64,000 nt of DNA from UBA1563 sp041671545 (GTDB lineage Bacteria; Bacteroidota; Ignavibacteria; Ignavibacteriales; Ignavibacteriaceae). The stretch spans positions 31,843-95,842 of the forward strand of contig JBAZBI010000016.1 of NCBI GenBank assembly GCA_041671545.1. The letters run 5' to 3'. The translations under genes were made by a program, and so were the position numbers. Below are positions 8,650-15,955 of this stretch, piece after piece; positions within the stretch are counted from its first letter, which is position 1, and each line of letters begins with the position of its first letter. Under the pieces are notes generated by a model. That model searched no databases, was not told the DNA's origin, and saw only the letters and a list, made by a program, of their open reading frames with translations.

Positions 8650-10611
8650 ATGATTGATCTTCAGAATATTGCATTACAGTTTGGCGGGAATTATTTATTT
8701 AAAAATATTTCTTACAAGATAAACGCCGGCGATAAAATTTCACTTGTCGGTGCCAATGGAACCGGAAAATCATCCCTGTTAAAAATTATTTACGGAATTC
8801 TTCCTCCTGAAAGCGGAGCTATTGCTAAACAAAAAAGGATTTCGCTCGGTTATCTTCCACAAGAAAATATTGTTCACAAGGGAAAAACTTTAGTTGAAGA
8901 GGCGGCATCCGCTCTTACCGATATTAAATTCCTTCAAGAAAAAGAGCATGAAATAACTTCCCTTCTCTCCGATCCTTCTTTAAGTGATGAGGAACAGAAC
9001 GACCTTGTAAATCAACTGGGAGAAGTGCATCATAAACTTGAGGAACTGGACAGCTACACCGCTAATGCGCGAACGGAAAAAATTTTAACGGGTCTTGGCT
9101 TTGAAGAATCTGATTTTTCGCGAATGACTGATGAACTTTCCGGCGGCTGGCAAATGCGGATCGCACTTGCAAAAATCCTTATTTCACAAAATGATGTTTT
9201 ACTGATGGATGAACCGACCAATCATCTTGATTTGGATTCGCTTGAATGGCTCATCAGTTTTTTAAAAGGATATAAAGGAGCATTACTGCTTGTCTCCCAC
9301 GATAAACATTTTGTAAATGAGGTAACGAATAAAACGCTTGAAATATTTTTAGGGAAAATTACTTCGTTCAACGGAAAATATGATGCTTATCTGAAATTTG
9401 CTGAAGAGCGAAATGGAATGTTGGAGCAACAGTATCTGCTTCAGCAAAAGAAAATTAAAGAGACTGAAAATTTTATTGAACGATTCCGCTACAAAGCTAC
9501 AAAAGCAAAACAAGTACAAAGCAGAATAAAGCAACTTGAAAAAGTTGAACTGATAGAACTACCGGAAAGTAAAGATGATATTTCGATCCGTTTCCCGGAA
9601 CCTCCGCAAAGCGGTAGGATAAATATCGAGTTGAAAGGTTTGAGCAAATCGTACGGAGAAAAGACTATTTTCAACAATTTGGATTTTACAATCGAACGGG
9701 GTGAAAAAATTGCACTCGTTGGTCCCAATGGAGCCGGCAAAACAACACTTGCAAAAATTCTTGCTGACAAAATCTCTTTTGACAAAGGGGAAAGAATAAT
9801 CGGACACAACACTTTGATCGCATATTACGCGCAAGATGTTGCAGATGTTCTTGATCCCGATTTAGATATTCTTGAAACAATAGAAGGTCTTGCTGAAGGA
9901 AAAACAATCGGACAATTGCGTTCGCTGCTGGGATGTTTTCTCTTTAGCGGCGATGACGTCTTTAAAAAAATCGGAGTCCTTTCCGGTGGAGAAAAAAGCC
10001 GTGTCGCGCTAACAAAAATTCTACTTACCAAAGCAAATTTAATTATCCTTGATGAACCGACTAACCATCTCGATATTTCTTCCAAAGAAGTACTGCAGCA
10101 GGCTTTAACAGCTTTCAACGGCTCTCTGGTATTGGTTTCCCATGACGTTGATTTTCTTCGTCCGATTGTGAATAAGGTGATTGAGATTAAGCGCAATTCC
10201 TTCAACATATTTTTGGATGGAATTGATTATTATTTATCCAAAAGAGAAGAAAACCTTAATCTGGAACAGCAGGAAGCTCGCGTAAAAATGGATTCACCTT
10301 CTCTAACCCGGAAAGATCAAAAACGAATTGAAGCCGAGCTTCGGCAAAAGAAATTCCAAAGCACAAAACATCTTTTAAAAGATATTGCCGATCTCGAAAA
10401 AGAAATATCTAAATTGGAAGAGGAGGAGAAAAAGTATGAAGCTGATTTAATTGATGAAAAGATTTACTCTAATCCACAACTGATCAAACAAACGCAAGCT
10501 AAATACAATCTAACTAAGGAAAATCTTCAAAAGAAAATGACGAAGTGGGAAAAACTAAACACAGAGCTCATCGAAATTGAACAAAAGTTTGAAAGTTTGC
10601 TCCCGACTTAG
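8650..10611 (+). CDS. ABC-F family ATPase (ribosome-associated)
   Basis: 653 residues with two ABC cassettes and no membrane spans, the layout of ABC-F proteins that act on the ribosome rather than as transporters. Cassette 1: Walker A GANGTGKS (34-41), signature LSGGWQMR, Walker B LLMDEPTNHLD. Cassette 2: GPNGAGKT, LSGGEKSR, LILDEPTNHLD-type motif (IILDEPTNHLD). The DEPTNHLD signature and the charged inter-cassette linker are diagnostic. The C-terminus is a long coiled coil (about the last 100 residues), as in Uup/YheS-type members. ATG 8650 fits the usual MIDLQNI start. Its stop lies inside a hairpin. Confidence 0.93.
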   Translation: MIDLQNIALQFGGNYLFKNISYKINAGDKISLVGANGTGKSSLLKIIYGILPPESGAIAKQKRISLGYLPQENIVHKGKTLVEEAASALTDIKFLQEKEHEITSLLSDPSLSDEEQNDLVNQLGEVHHKLEELDSYTANARTEKILTGLGFEESDFSRMTDELSGGWQMRIALAKILISQNDVLLMDEPTNHLDLDSLEWLISFLKGYKGALLLVSHDKHFVNEVTNKTLEIFLGKITSFNGKYDAYLKFAEERNGMLEQQYLLQQKKIKETENFIERFRYKATKAKQVQSRIKQLEKVELIELPESKDDISIRFPEPPQSGRINIELKGLSKSYGEKTIFNNLDFTIERGEKIALVGPNGAGKTTLAKILADKISFDKGERIIGHNTLIAYYAQDVADVLDPDLDILETIEGLAEGKTIGQLRSLLGCFLFSGDDVFKKIGVLSGGEKSRVALTKILLTKANLIILDEPTNHLDISSKEVLQQALTAFNGSLVLVSHDVDFLRPIVNKVIEIKRNSFNIFLDGIDYYLSKREENLNLEQQEARVKMDSPSLTRKDQKRIEAELRQKKFQSTKHLLKDIADLEKEISKLEEEEKKYEADLIDEKIYSNPQLIKQTQAKYNLTKENLQKKMTKWEKLNTELIEIEQKFESLLPT

Positions 10612-10626
10612 TTGTCCAAGTCGGGA
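10601..10626. terminator. Hairpin over the stop codon of the ABC-F gene
   Basis: TCCCGACTT (10601-10609) pairs with AAGTCGGGA (10618-10626) around an 8-nt loop that contains the end of the stop codon (TAG 10609-10611). No U-tract follows. It lies between convergent genes and may be an end-of-transcript signal or a dispersed palindrome. Confidence 0.45.
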
Positions 10627-10667
10627 ACGTTAATCAATTTATCTGGGGTTGTAAAGGAGATGCTGCT

Positions 10668-11639
10668 CTAAATTTTAATCCCTAAAAATTCTTCCGCAAG
10701 AGCTATCCCGCCATAAAGAGCGGCTTCATCACCAAGTTTTGTGGCATAAATTTTAACAGCTTTTCCAGCATCTTTTAATGAATTTTCCTTAAAAGATTTT
10801 TTAATGATCGGAGTCATAAAATCAGCGGCGGCCTCCAAAACTCCACCTCCCAAAACGATCATTTGTAAATTGAGCAGGTTATTGATATTTGCGAGAGTTT
10901 TACCAATCACTACAGAAGCGTTGGTAACAGTTTTTACGGTTATTGCATCGTTCTTTTTTAATGCGTTTGAGATTGCTTTGCTTTTTATCGGAACTTTTTC
11001 TTTTAATAACTTAGAGAGTAAACTTCTTTTGCCGAGTTTTACTTGTTTTGTAATATCGCGAACAATTGCAGTTCTGCTGGCTAAAGCCTCAAAACAACCT
11101 TTCTGTCCGCATCCGCACAATGGTCCATTCGGCTGTATGATCATATGCCCGATCTCTCCGGCTGTAAAACTCGCTCCGCGGTGCATATTCCCTCTAAATA
11201 TTAATCCGCCGCCAATCCCGGTTCCAACAAAAACCACGAGTAAATCTTCAACATCTTTTCCAAGTCCAAAATGCTTAATGCCTAATGCTGCCAAGTTTAC
11301 ATCGTTTTCTATCAGCACAGGAATCGGAGTGTACTGCTGTAACTGTTCTTTGATGTTCATGTTTTTAATATTCAGGTTCGGAGCAATTCCGATCCTTCCC
11401 GTTTCTGGATTTACTGAACCGGGAATTCCAAGGCAAATAGCTTTAATATTTTTTTCGGCAACACCTGATTCAAGCATCACCTCTGTGATTATTCCCCAAA
11501 GAGCCTTTACAAAATTTGTGTTCCCATTTTTGGTCTTTGTAGCTTTTTTAACTTTTGTGCGAATGCCATCTTTAGAGTTGATGAGCGCCGCAAGAATTTT
11601 GGTTCCTCCCATATCTATGCTTATAATGTAATCTTTCAT
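10668..11639 (-). CDS. ROK-family sugar kinase (glucokinase-like)
   Basis: Phosphorylates a hexose with ATP; ROK proteins without an N-terminal helix-turn-helix, as here, are kinases rather than repressors. 323 residues: phosphate-binding IDMGGTK near the start, ENDVN, VGTGIGGG, and the ROK zinc site formed by GH and CGCGQKGCFE. The start at 11639 is favoured because AAGGGA lies 7-8 nt upstream; an in-frame ATG at 11660 would place that ribosome site inside the gene. It is divergent from rsmA. The substrate could be glucose, N-acetylmannosamine or another hexose. Confidence 0.88.
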   Translation of the reverse strand: MKDYIISIDMGGTKILAALINSKDGIRTKVKKATKTKNGNTNFVKALWGIITEVMLESGVAEKNIKAICLGIPGSVNPETGRIGIAPNLNIKNMNIKEQLQQYTPIPVLIENDVNLAALGIKHFGLGKDVEDLLVVFVGTGIGGGLIFRGNMHRGASFTAGEIGHMIIQPNGPLCGCGQKGCFEALASRTAIVRDITKQVKLGKRSLLSKLLKEKVPIKSKAISNALKKNDAITVKTVTNASVVIGKTLANINNLLNLQMIVLGGGVLEAAADFMTPIIKKSFKENSLKDAGKAVKIYATKLGDEAALYGGIALAEEFLGIKI

Positions 11640-11731
11640 GGTAATTCCCTTTTCTTTCATAACGGAATGAGACTGCTATTTATTATCTTTGCAATTGTTT
11701 TTCGTAAAGATAATAATTACTTATTGAAAAT

Positions 11732-12541
11732 ATGCAACAAGAGTTTCAAAATACCAACAGAAAATTTAAGCCGTTAAAAAAATTCGGGCAAAATTACCTA
11801 AAGGATAAGAATATACTCCGCAAAATTGCCGAAGAAATGAATATTTTGGAGAACGATGTTGTTGTAGAAATTGGTCCCGGAACCGGCGCGTTAACGGAAT
11901 TTCTGGTTGAAAAGAGTAAGAACATTCACGCTGTCGAGATTGATACACGGGTGACTGCCGATTTACAAACCCGGTTCCCGTTTATAAAAATTATTCAAAG
12001 TGATTTTCTCAAGTTCGATTTACAATCTCTCTCGGAGTCAGTCGGAAAGAAATTGAGAATTGTCGGGAATATTCCGTACAACATAACTTCGCCGATACTT
12101 TTTAAATTGATTGAATCACGGAAGTTTGTTGCAGATGCTGTTTTAATGATGCAATTAGAAGTTGCACAGCGGATTCTCTCAAAGCCAAATTCAAAAGAGT
12201 ATGGAATTCTTTCCTCGTTTCTTAATGCATACACAAAACCGGAATTATTGTTCAAAGTTTCACCAAATGTTTTTTATCCAAAACCAAAAGTTTTTTCGGC
12301 AGTTATGAGATTCAGTTTAATTGAAGAAGTTCCGATTGCGGATGACAAACTTTATCTTCAACTGATCAAAGCGGCATTTTCTAAAAGAAGAAAAACATTA
12401 AAAAATTGTTTTGCCGATACTATATTTGAAACACTCGATCTCATAAAGTGCGGCATAAACCCAATTCAACGGGCGGAAACACTATCAGTTAATGACTTTA
12501 TGACTCTTGCAAATCTTTCTCACAGTATGGTAGGAAAATAA
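11732..12541 (+). CDS. rsmA: 16S rRNA (adenine1518/1519-N6) dimethyltransferase
   Basis: Dimethylates two adjacent adenosines in the 3' hairpin of 16S rRNA late in 30S assembly (KsgA). 269 residues: N-terminal KKFGQNYLKD, SAM-binding EIGPGTGAL, ligand aspartate in QSDFLKFD, catalytic NIPY in GNIPYNITSP, and the C-terminal helical domain with FSKRRKTLKN. First gene of a three-gene run; 5 bp separate it from the PAP2 gene. Confidence 0.96.
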   Translation: MQQEFQNTNRKFKPLKKFGQNYLKDKNILRKIAEEMNILENDVVVEIGPGTGALTEFLVEKSKNIHAVEIDTRVTADLQTRFPFIKIIQSDFLKFDLQSLSESVGKKLRIVGNIPYNITSPILFKLIESRKFVADAVLMMQLEVAQRILSKPNSKEYGILSSFLNAYTKPELLFKVSPNVFYPKPKVFSAVMRFSLIEEVPIADDKLYLQLIKAAFSKRRKTLKNCFADTIFETLDLIKCGINPIQRAETLSVNDFMTLANLSHSMVGK

Positions 12542-12546
12542 ACTTA

Positions 12547-13488
12547 TTGATTTCATCCATTAAAAATTATTGTAAAAATTTTTCGGCTACAGACATCGTA
12601 GTAGTTATCTTTTATCTCTTCCTCACTCTGTTAAATTTAGTTTTTTCAGGAAACGTAAAAGAATGGTATTTGCTAATCCTGATGAATATAGTTGTAGTTA
12701 CTCTTGTTACCACAATGGCAAAATGGAATGGAAACAGCCAGACAAAACTTTCAAAATTTGTTCACTATTGGTATCCGGCTCCGTTGATTTTCATTACATT
12801 TAAAGAATTATACATGATGATCAAGCCGATCAGGCAAGTTGATTACGATTATTTGTTGATCCGCGTTGACCGCTGGATTTTCGGTACTGATCCCACAGTG
12901 GTATTGCACAAAATAGCTTTTCCTGTGTTAACTGAATTTCTTCAGATCGTCTATGCAACATTTTATTTCCTGCCGATGATCCTTGCAATCTCACTATACT
13001 TCAATAAAAAGTATTTGGAAACCGATTATGCAATTTTTGCTGTGATCTATGGATTCTTCGTTTCGTACGTCGGATATTTTTTTCTTCCGGCAATTGGTCC
13101 GCGGTTTACGCTGCATAACTTTGCGTTAACAAATCAAGAACTTCCGGGAATTTTTCTAACAAATTTTTTGAGAGAAATAATAAACTCAGGCGAATCAATT
13201 CCAAGCGGAACACTGAATCCACAACTAATTGTTCAAAGAGATGTTTTTCCAAGCGGACACACGATGATGACGGCGATCGTGATGTATTTATCTGTAAAGT
13301 TTAACAGTAAAGCAAAATGGTTTTTGGTAGTTTGCGGAAGTCTCCTCATCTTTTCCACCGTTTATTTACGTTACCATTACGTGGTTGATCTTCTCGGCGG
13401 ATTTTTATGTATGCTCTTTTCTCTTTGGTCGGGGAAAAGACTTTTTAACTGGTGGCAAAAAATGTTTAACAAAGAAATTCTACAGTAG
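12547..13488 (+). CDS. PAP2-superfamily membrane phosphatase/transferase
   Basis: 313 residues with about six or seven membrane spans. The active-site motifs are FPSGHTMM (second PAP2 motif) and STVYLRYHYVVD (third motif with Arg, His and Asp). The LPAIGPRF segment points to the Aur1/Ipt1-like (PAP2_3) branch acting on phospholipids or polyprenyl phosphates. Translation probably starts at TTG 12547, 5 bp after rsmA, and the gene ends 2 bp before menG, so it is operonic. The substrate is unknown; recycling of a lipid phosphate is a reasonable inference. Confidence 0.8.
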   Translation: MISSIKNYCKNFSATDIVVVIFYLFLTLLNLVFSGNVKEWYLLILMNIVVVTLVTTMAKWNGNSQTKLSKFVHYWYPAPLIFITFKELYMMIKPIRQVDYDYLLIRVDRWIFGTDPTVVLHKIAFPVLTEFLQIVYATFYFLPMILAISLYFNKKYLETDYAIFAVIYGFFVSYVGYFFLPAIGPRFTLHNFALTNQELPGIFLTNFLREIINSGESIPSGTLNPQLIVQRDVFPSGHTMMTAIVMYLSVKFNSKAKWFLVVCGSLLIFSTVYLRYHYVVDLLGGFLCMLFSLWSGKRLFNWWQKMFNKEILQ

Positions 13489-13490
13489 AC

Positions 13491-14174
13491 ATGCAAGACA
13501 AAAAAACTCAAGTAAAACAGATGTTCGATGCAATCGCATATCGCTACGATTTTCTCAATCACTTTCTCAGCGCCGGAGTTGATGTTTATTGGCGGAAGAA
13601 GGCGTTGAAGCTGACTAAACTGAACAAAGATGCAGTTCTGCTTGATGTTGCATGCGGAACCGGTGACTTTGCAATTGAAGCGAGAAAATTTGGGGTGCAA
13701 AAAATCTTCGGCGCTGATTTTTCTTTTAACATGCTTCGCCTCTTCAACAAAAAAAGTGATTGGATTGTTGGAAGAAATCTTCAAATGGAAGCTGAAAAAC
13801 TTCCACTCAAACCATCAACAGTTACAAACATAACCGTCGCATTTGGCGTGAGAAATTTTTATAACATTCCCGAAGCATTTGCATCATTTCACTCTGCATT
13901 AACCGAAAACGGGAAAACCACCATTCTTGAATTCATGATGCCGAAGAATCCGCTCATAAAAATTCTTTATCGTTCGTACTTTAAGTTTATTTTACCGATT
14001 ATCGGAAGGTTGGTATCGAAAGATAAAAAAGCGTACACCTACTTACCTGATTCTGTTGAGGAATTCGATAAGACGATCGATCTTGTAAAATTATTTTATG
14101 ATGCCGGATTCAAAAGAGTTGAAAGGCACAATTTAACTTTTGGGTTGGTGCAAGTTGTGATTGCTGAAAAATAA
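13491..14174 (+). CDS. menG: Demethylmenaquinone methyltransferase (UbiE/MenG)
   Basis: Last methylation step of menaquinone synthesis (also ubiquinone in other phyla), SAM-dependent, at the inner membrane face. 227 residues: MFDAIAYRYDFLN, SAM motif LLDVACGTGDF, FGVRNF, and the C-terminal SYFKFILPIIGRLVSKDKKAYTYL pattern (shown in part: GRLVSKDKKAYTYLP). It implies a quinone-based respiratory or electron-transport chain. It directly follows the PAP2 gene. Confidence 0.94.
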   Translation: MQDKKTQVKQMFDAIAYRYDFLNHFLSAGVDVYWRKKALKLTKLNKDAVLLDVACGTGDFAIEARKFGVQKIFGADFSFNMLRLFNKKSDWIVGRNLQMEAEKLPLKPSTVTNITVAFGVRNFYNIPEAFASFHSALTENGKTTILEFMMPKNPLIKILYRSYFKFILPIIGRLVSKDKKAYTYLPDSVEEFDKTIDLVKLFYDAGFKRVERHNLTFGLVQVVIAEK

Positions 14175-14215
14175 ATTATGTCCTTTCGATGTTCAACTAT
14201 AGTACAACTAAAAAA

Positions 14216-14980
14216 TTACTTCGTAAATTTTGTAAGTGATTGAACACGAAACCCTTTGTTAGTAGAAGTAGTAAATGGGAAATTTCCACCACTAAATAAG
14301 GAGAGGATTTCATCACTTCCTTCCATCTTTACTATCCCGATATTTTTTACAAACCAAACTGTAGTTTTATAATTTCGATGAATCCCCACTTCGGGTTTGT
14401 ACATTGTAAGTGTATAATCAACTTTTTGCGCTTCATCTTTTATATTGACATCCGTTAATTGAAATTCCACGGAATCCAGTCCAGTGCTGATTGCAGAAAA
14501 CTCGATCAATGGTGAATTTGGCAGAGACATCTTAAAAACCGACCATGATTTGTTTTTTTCAAGTGGGAATGCAACAAGTGCGAGTTCTTTATCAAAAGTT
14601 GCATCTTTTTTTATTGAATCAGGCAATGGATTAAGAACACTATCTGAATCAACAAAAACGTAAACTCCATAATTTGTTTTTCTGATTAACGAGGTAGTAA
14701 TACATGTTCCATATGCATCCCAGCTTGTATCTGTTTTTTGAAAGTAATTTGTCCCAGTCCTTAAAACTTGTGCACCATAATTCATAGCTCGAGCTCCTGA
14801 AATTGGATTTGGTTTCAAAAAAGGAATAGAGTATGAAATTGAAATATTATAATTATAATGTAACCCTGTTTGCAATGGGTAATAAGTTAGAGCAATTTCT
14901 TCAGGTTGAGTCGAATTTGATTTTTTGCATGAGACAAAAACAAGTAAGGAAAGAATGGTAATAATGAAATATTTTTTCAT
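14216..14980 (-). CDS. Predicted lipoprotein, function unknown
   Basis: 254 residues. The N-terminus MKKYFIITILSLLVFVSC is a lipoprotein signal with the acylated Cys at position 18, so it is probably anchored in the inner or outer membrane. The rest looks like a beta-rich domain (YYPLQTGLHYNYN near the start) similar in style to Bacteroidota surface lipoproteins of unknown function. It overlaps the rdgB stop by 4 nt and is the last gene of the uvrA operon. I do not recognise a family. Confidence 0.7.
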   Translation of the reverse strand: MKKYFIITILSLLVFVSCKKSNSTQPEEIALTYYPLQTGLHYNYNISISYSIPFLKPNPISGARAMNYGAQVLRTGTNYFQKTDTSWDAYGTCITTSLIRKTNYGVYVFVDSDSVLNPLPDSIKKDATFDKELALVAFPLEKNKSWSVFKMSLPNSPLIEFSAISTGLDSVEFQLTDVNIKDEAQKVDYTLTMYKPEVGIHRNYKTTVWFVKNIGIVKMEGSDEILSLFSGGNFPFTTSTNKGFRVQSLTKFTK

Positions 14981-15564
14981 AATAGTTTCTCCAAAAGATT
15001 TTTTTTTAACTGGTTAAAAGCTTTTGCACGATGACTGATTTTATTCTTCTCTTCCAGAGATAGTTCTCCATTTGTAACGAAAAAACCTTCAGCAACAAAT
15101 AAAGGATCGTATCCAAAACCGTTACCACCTCTTGCTTTGTGGATAATTTTTCCTTCCATAACGTCTTCCGAAGAAATAAAATTCTCTCCATCATAAAACA
15201 CAGCAGAGCAAATGAATTTTGCTGAATGAGGCTCAGGAAAGTGAAAAAGTTTTTCAAGAAGTAGTTTATTATTCAATTCATCAGTTGCATTTTCTCCGGC
15301 ATATCTTGCAGAAAAAACTCCCGGTTCACCGTTTAGTTGATCGACGGAAAGACCGGAGTCGTCAGCGATCGTTGGAATTTTGAAAAGCTTATAAACGGTT
15401 TCAGCCTTTATTTTTGCGTTCTCGGCAAAGGTAGCGCCGTCTTCAACTATTTCGGGAATTTCCGGGAAATCAGACAATGATAAAATACTAAAAGCAGTTT
15501 CCGAAAAAACTTTTCTAACTTCTTTTAATTTACCTTTGTTTGTAGTTGCAAAAAGTAATTTCAT
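14977..15564 (-). CDS. rdgB: XTP/dITP pyrophosphatase
   Basis: Hydrolyses non-canonical purine triphosphates (dITP, XTP) so they are not built into DNA or RNA. 195 residues: FATTNKGKLKEV at the N-terminus, the metal- and substrate-binding ADDSGLSVDQLNGEPGV and SARYAG, and GGNGFGYDPLF. It follows the AhpD-like gene with no gap, within the uvrA-led operon, which therefore groups nucleotide-pool cleaning with excision repair. Confidence 0.95.
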   Translation of the reverse strand: MKLLFATTNKGKLKEVRKVFSETAFSILSLSDFPEIPEIVEDGATFAENAKIKAETVYKLFKIPTIADDSGLSVDQLNGEPGVFSARYAGENATDELNNKLLLEKLFHFPEPHSAKFICSAVFYDGENFISSEDVMEGKIIHKARGGNGFGYDPLFVAEGFFVTNGELSLEEKNKISHRAKAFNQLKKNLLEKLL

Positions 15565-15939
15565 TTAAGCGGTTTCTTCTTTCTCATTTTTTTTCAAAGC
15601 AAACAATTCATCCATCACATCAAACGCGTACCGGAGATGCGGAATTACAATTGAACCACCGACGATTAGCGCAATGTTAAATGATTCCATCAACTCATCC
15701 TTCGTTGCTCCTTCGTAAATTGAGCGATCGATGTGATAAAAGATGCAGTCATTACATCGCAAAACCATTGAAGCTACAAGTCCCATCAGTTCTTTCGTTT
15801 TTGTGGGAAGAGCGCCCTTCATATACGCTTTGTTGTCGAGTGCAAAAAATTTGTTGTAGTCCCGAAACCCGGAATTCAAAATTTTCTCATTCATTTCTAA
15901 GCGATAAGCTCTTGTCTCTGAAACTGATTTAGTTTTCAT
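15565..15939 (-). CDS. Carboxymuconolactone decarboxylase/AhpD-like protein
   Basis: 124 residues of the AhpD-like fold. The redox motif is C62-N-D-C65 followed by H69, matching the CxxC-x3-H of alkylhydroperoxidase AhpD rather than the decarboxylase branch. A peroxidase or thiol-redox role is likely; the reductant is unknown. It sits 16 bp after uvrA and adjoins rdgB. A weak AGGT ribosome site precedes the ATG. Confidence 0.85.
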   Translation of the reverse strand: MKTKSVSETRAYRLEMNEKILNSGFRDYNKFFALDNKAYMKGALPTKTKELMGLVASMVLRCNDCIFYHIDRSIYEGATKDELMESFNIALIVGGSIVIPHLRYAFDVMDELFALKKNEKEETA

Positions 15940-15955
15940 ATAAACCTCATACTAT

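Noticed and set aside
10804..11631. A 275-codon plus-strand frame
   Set aside because: It is the exact antisense of the ROK kinase, whose motifs are intact; no ribosome site or family match.
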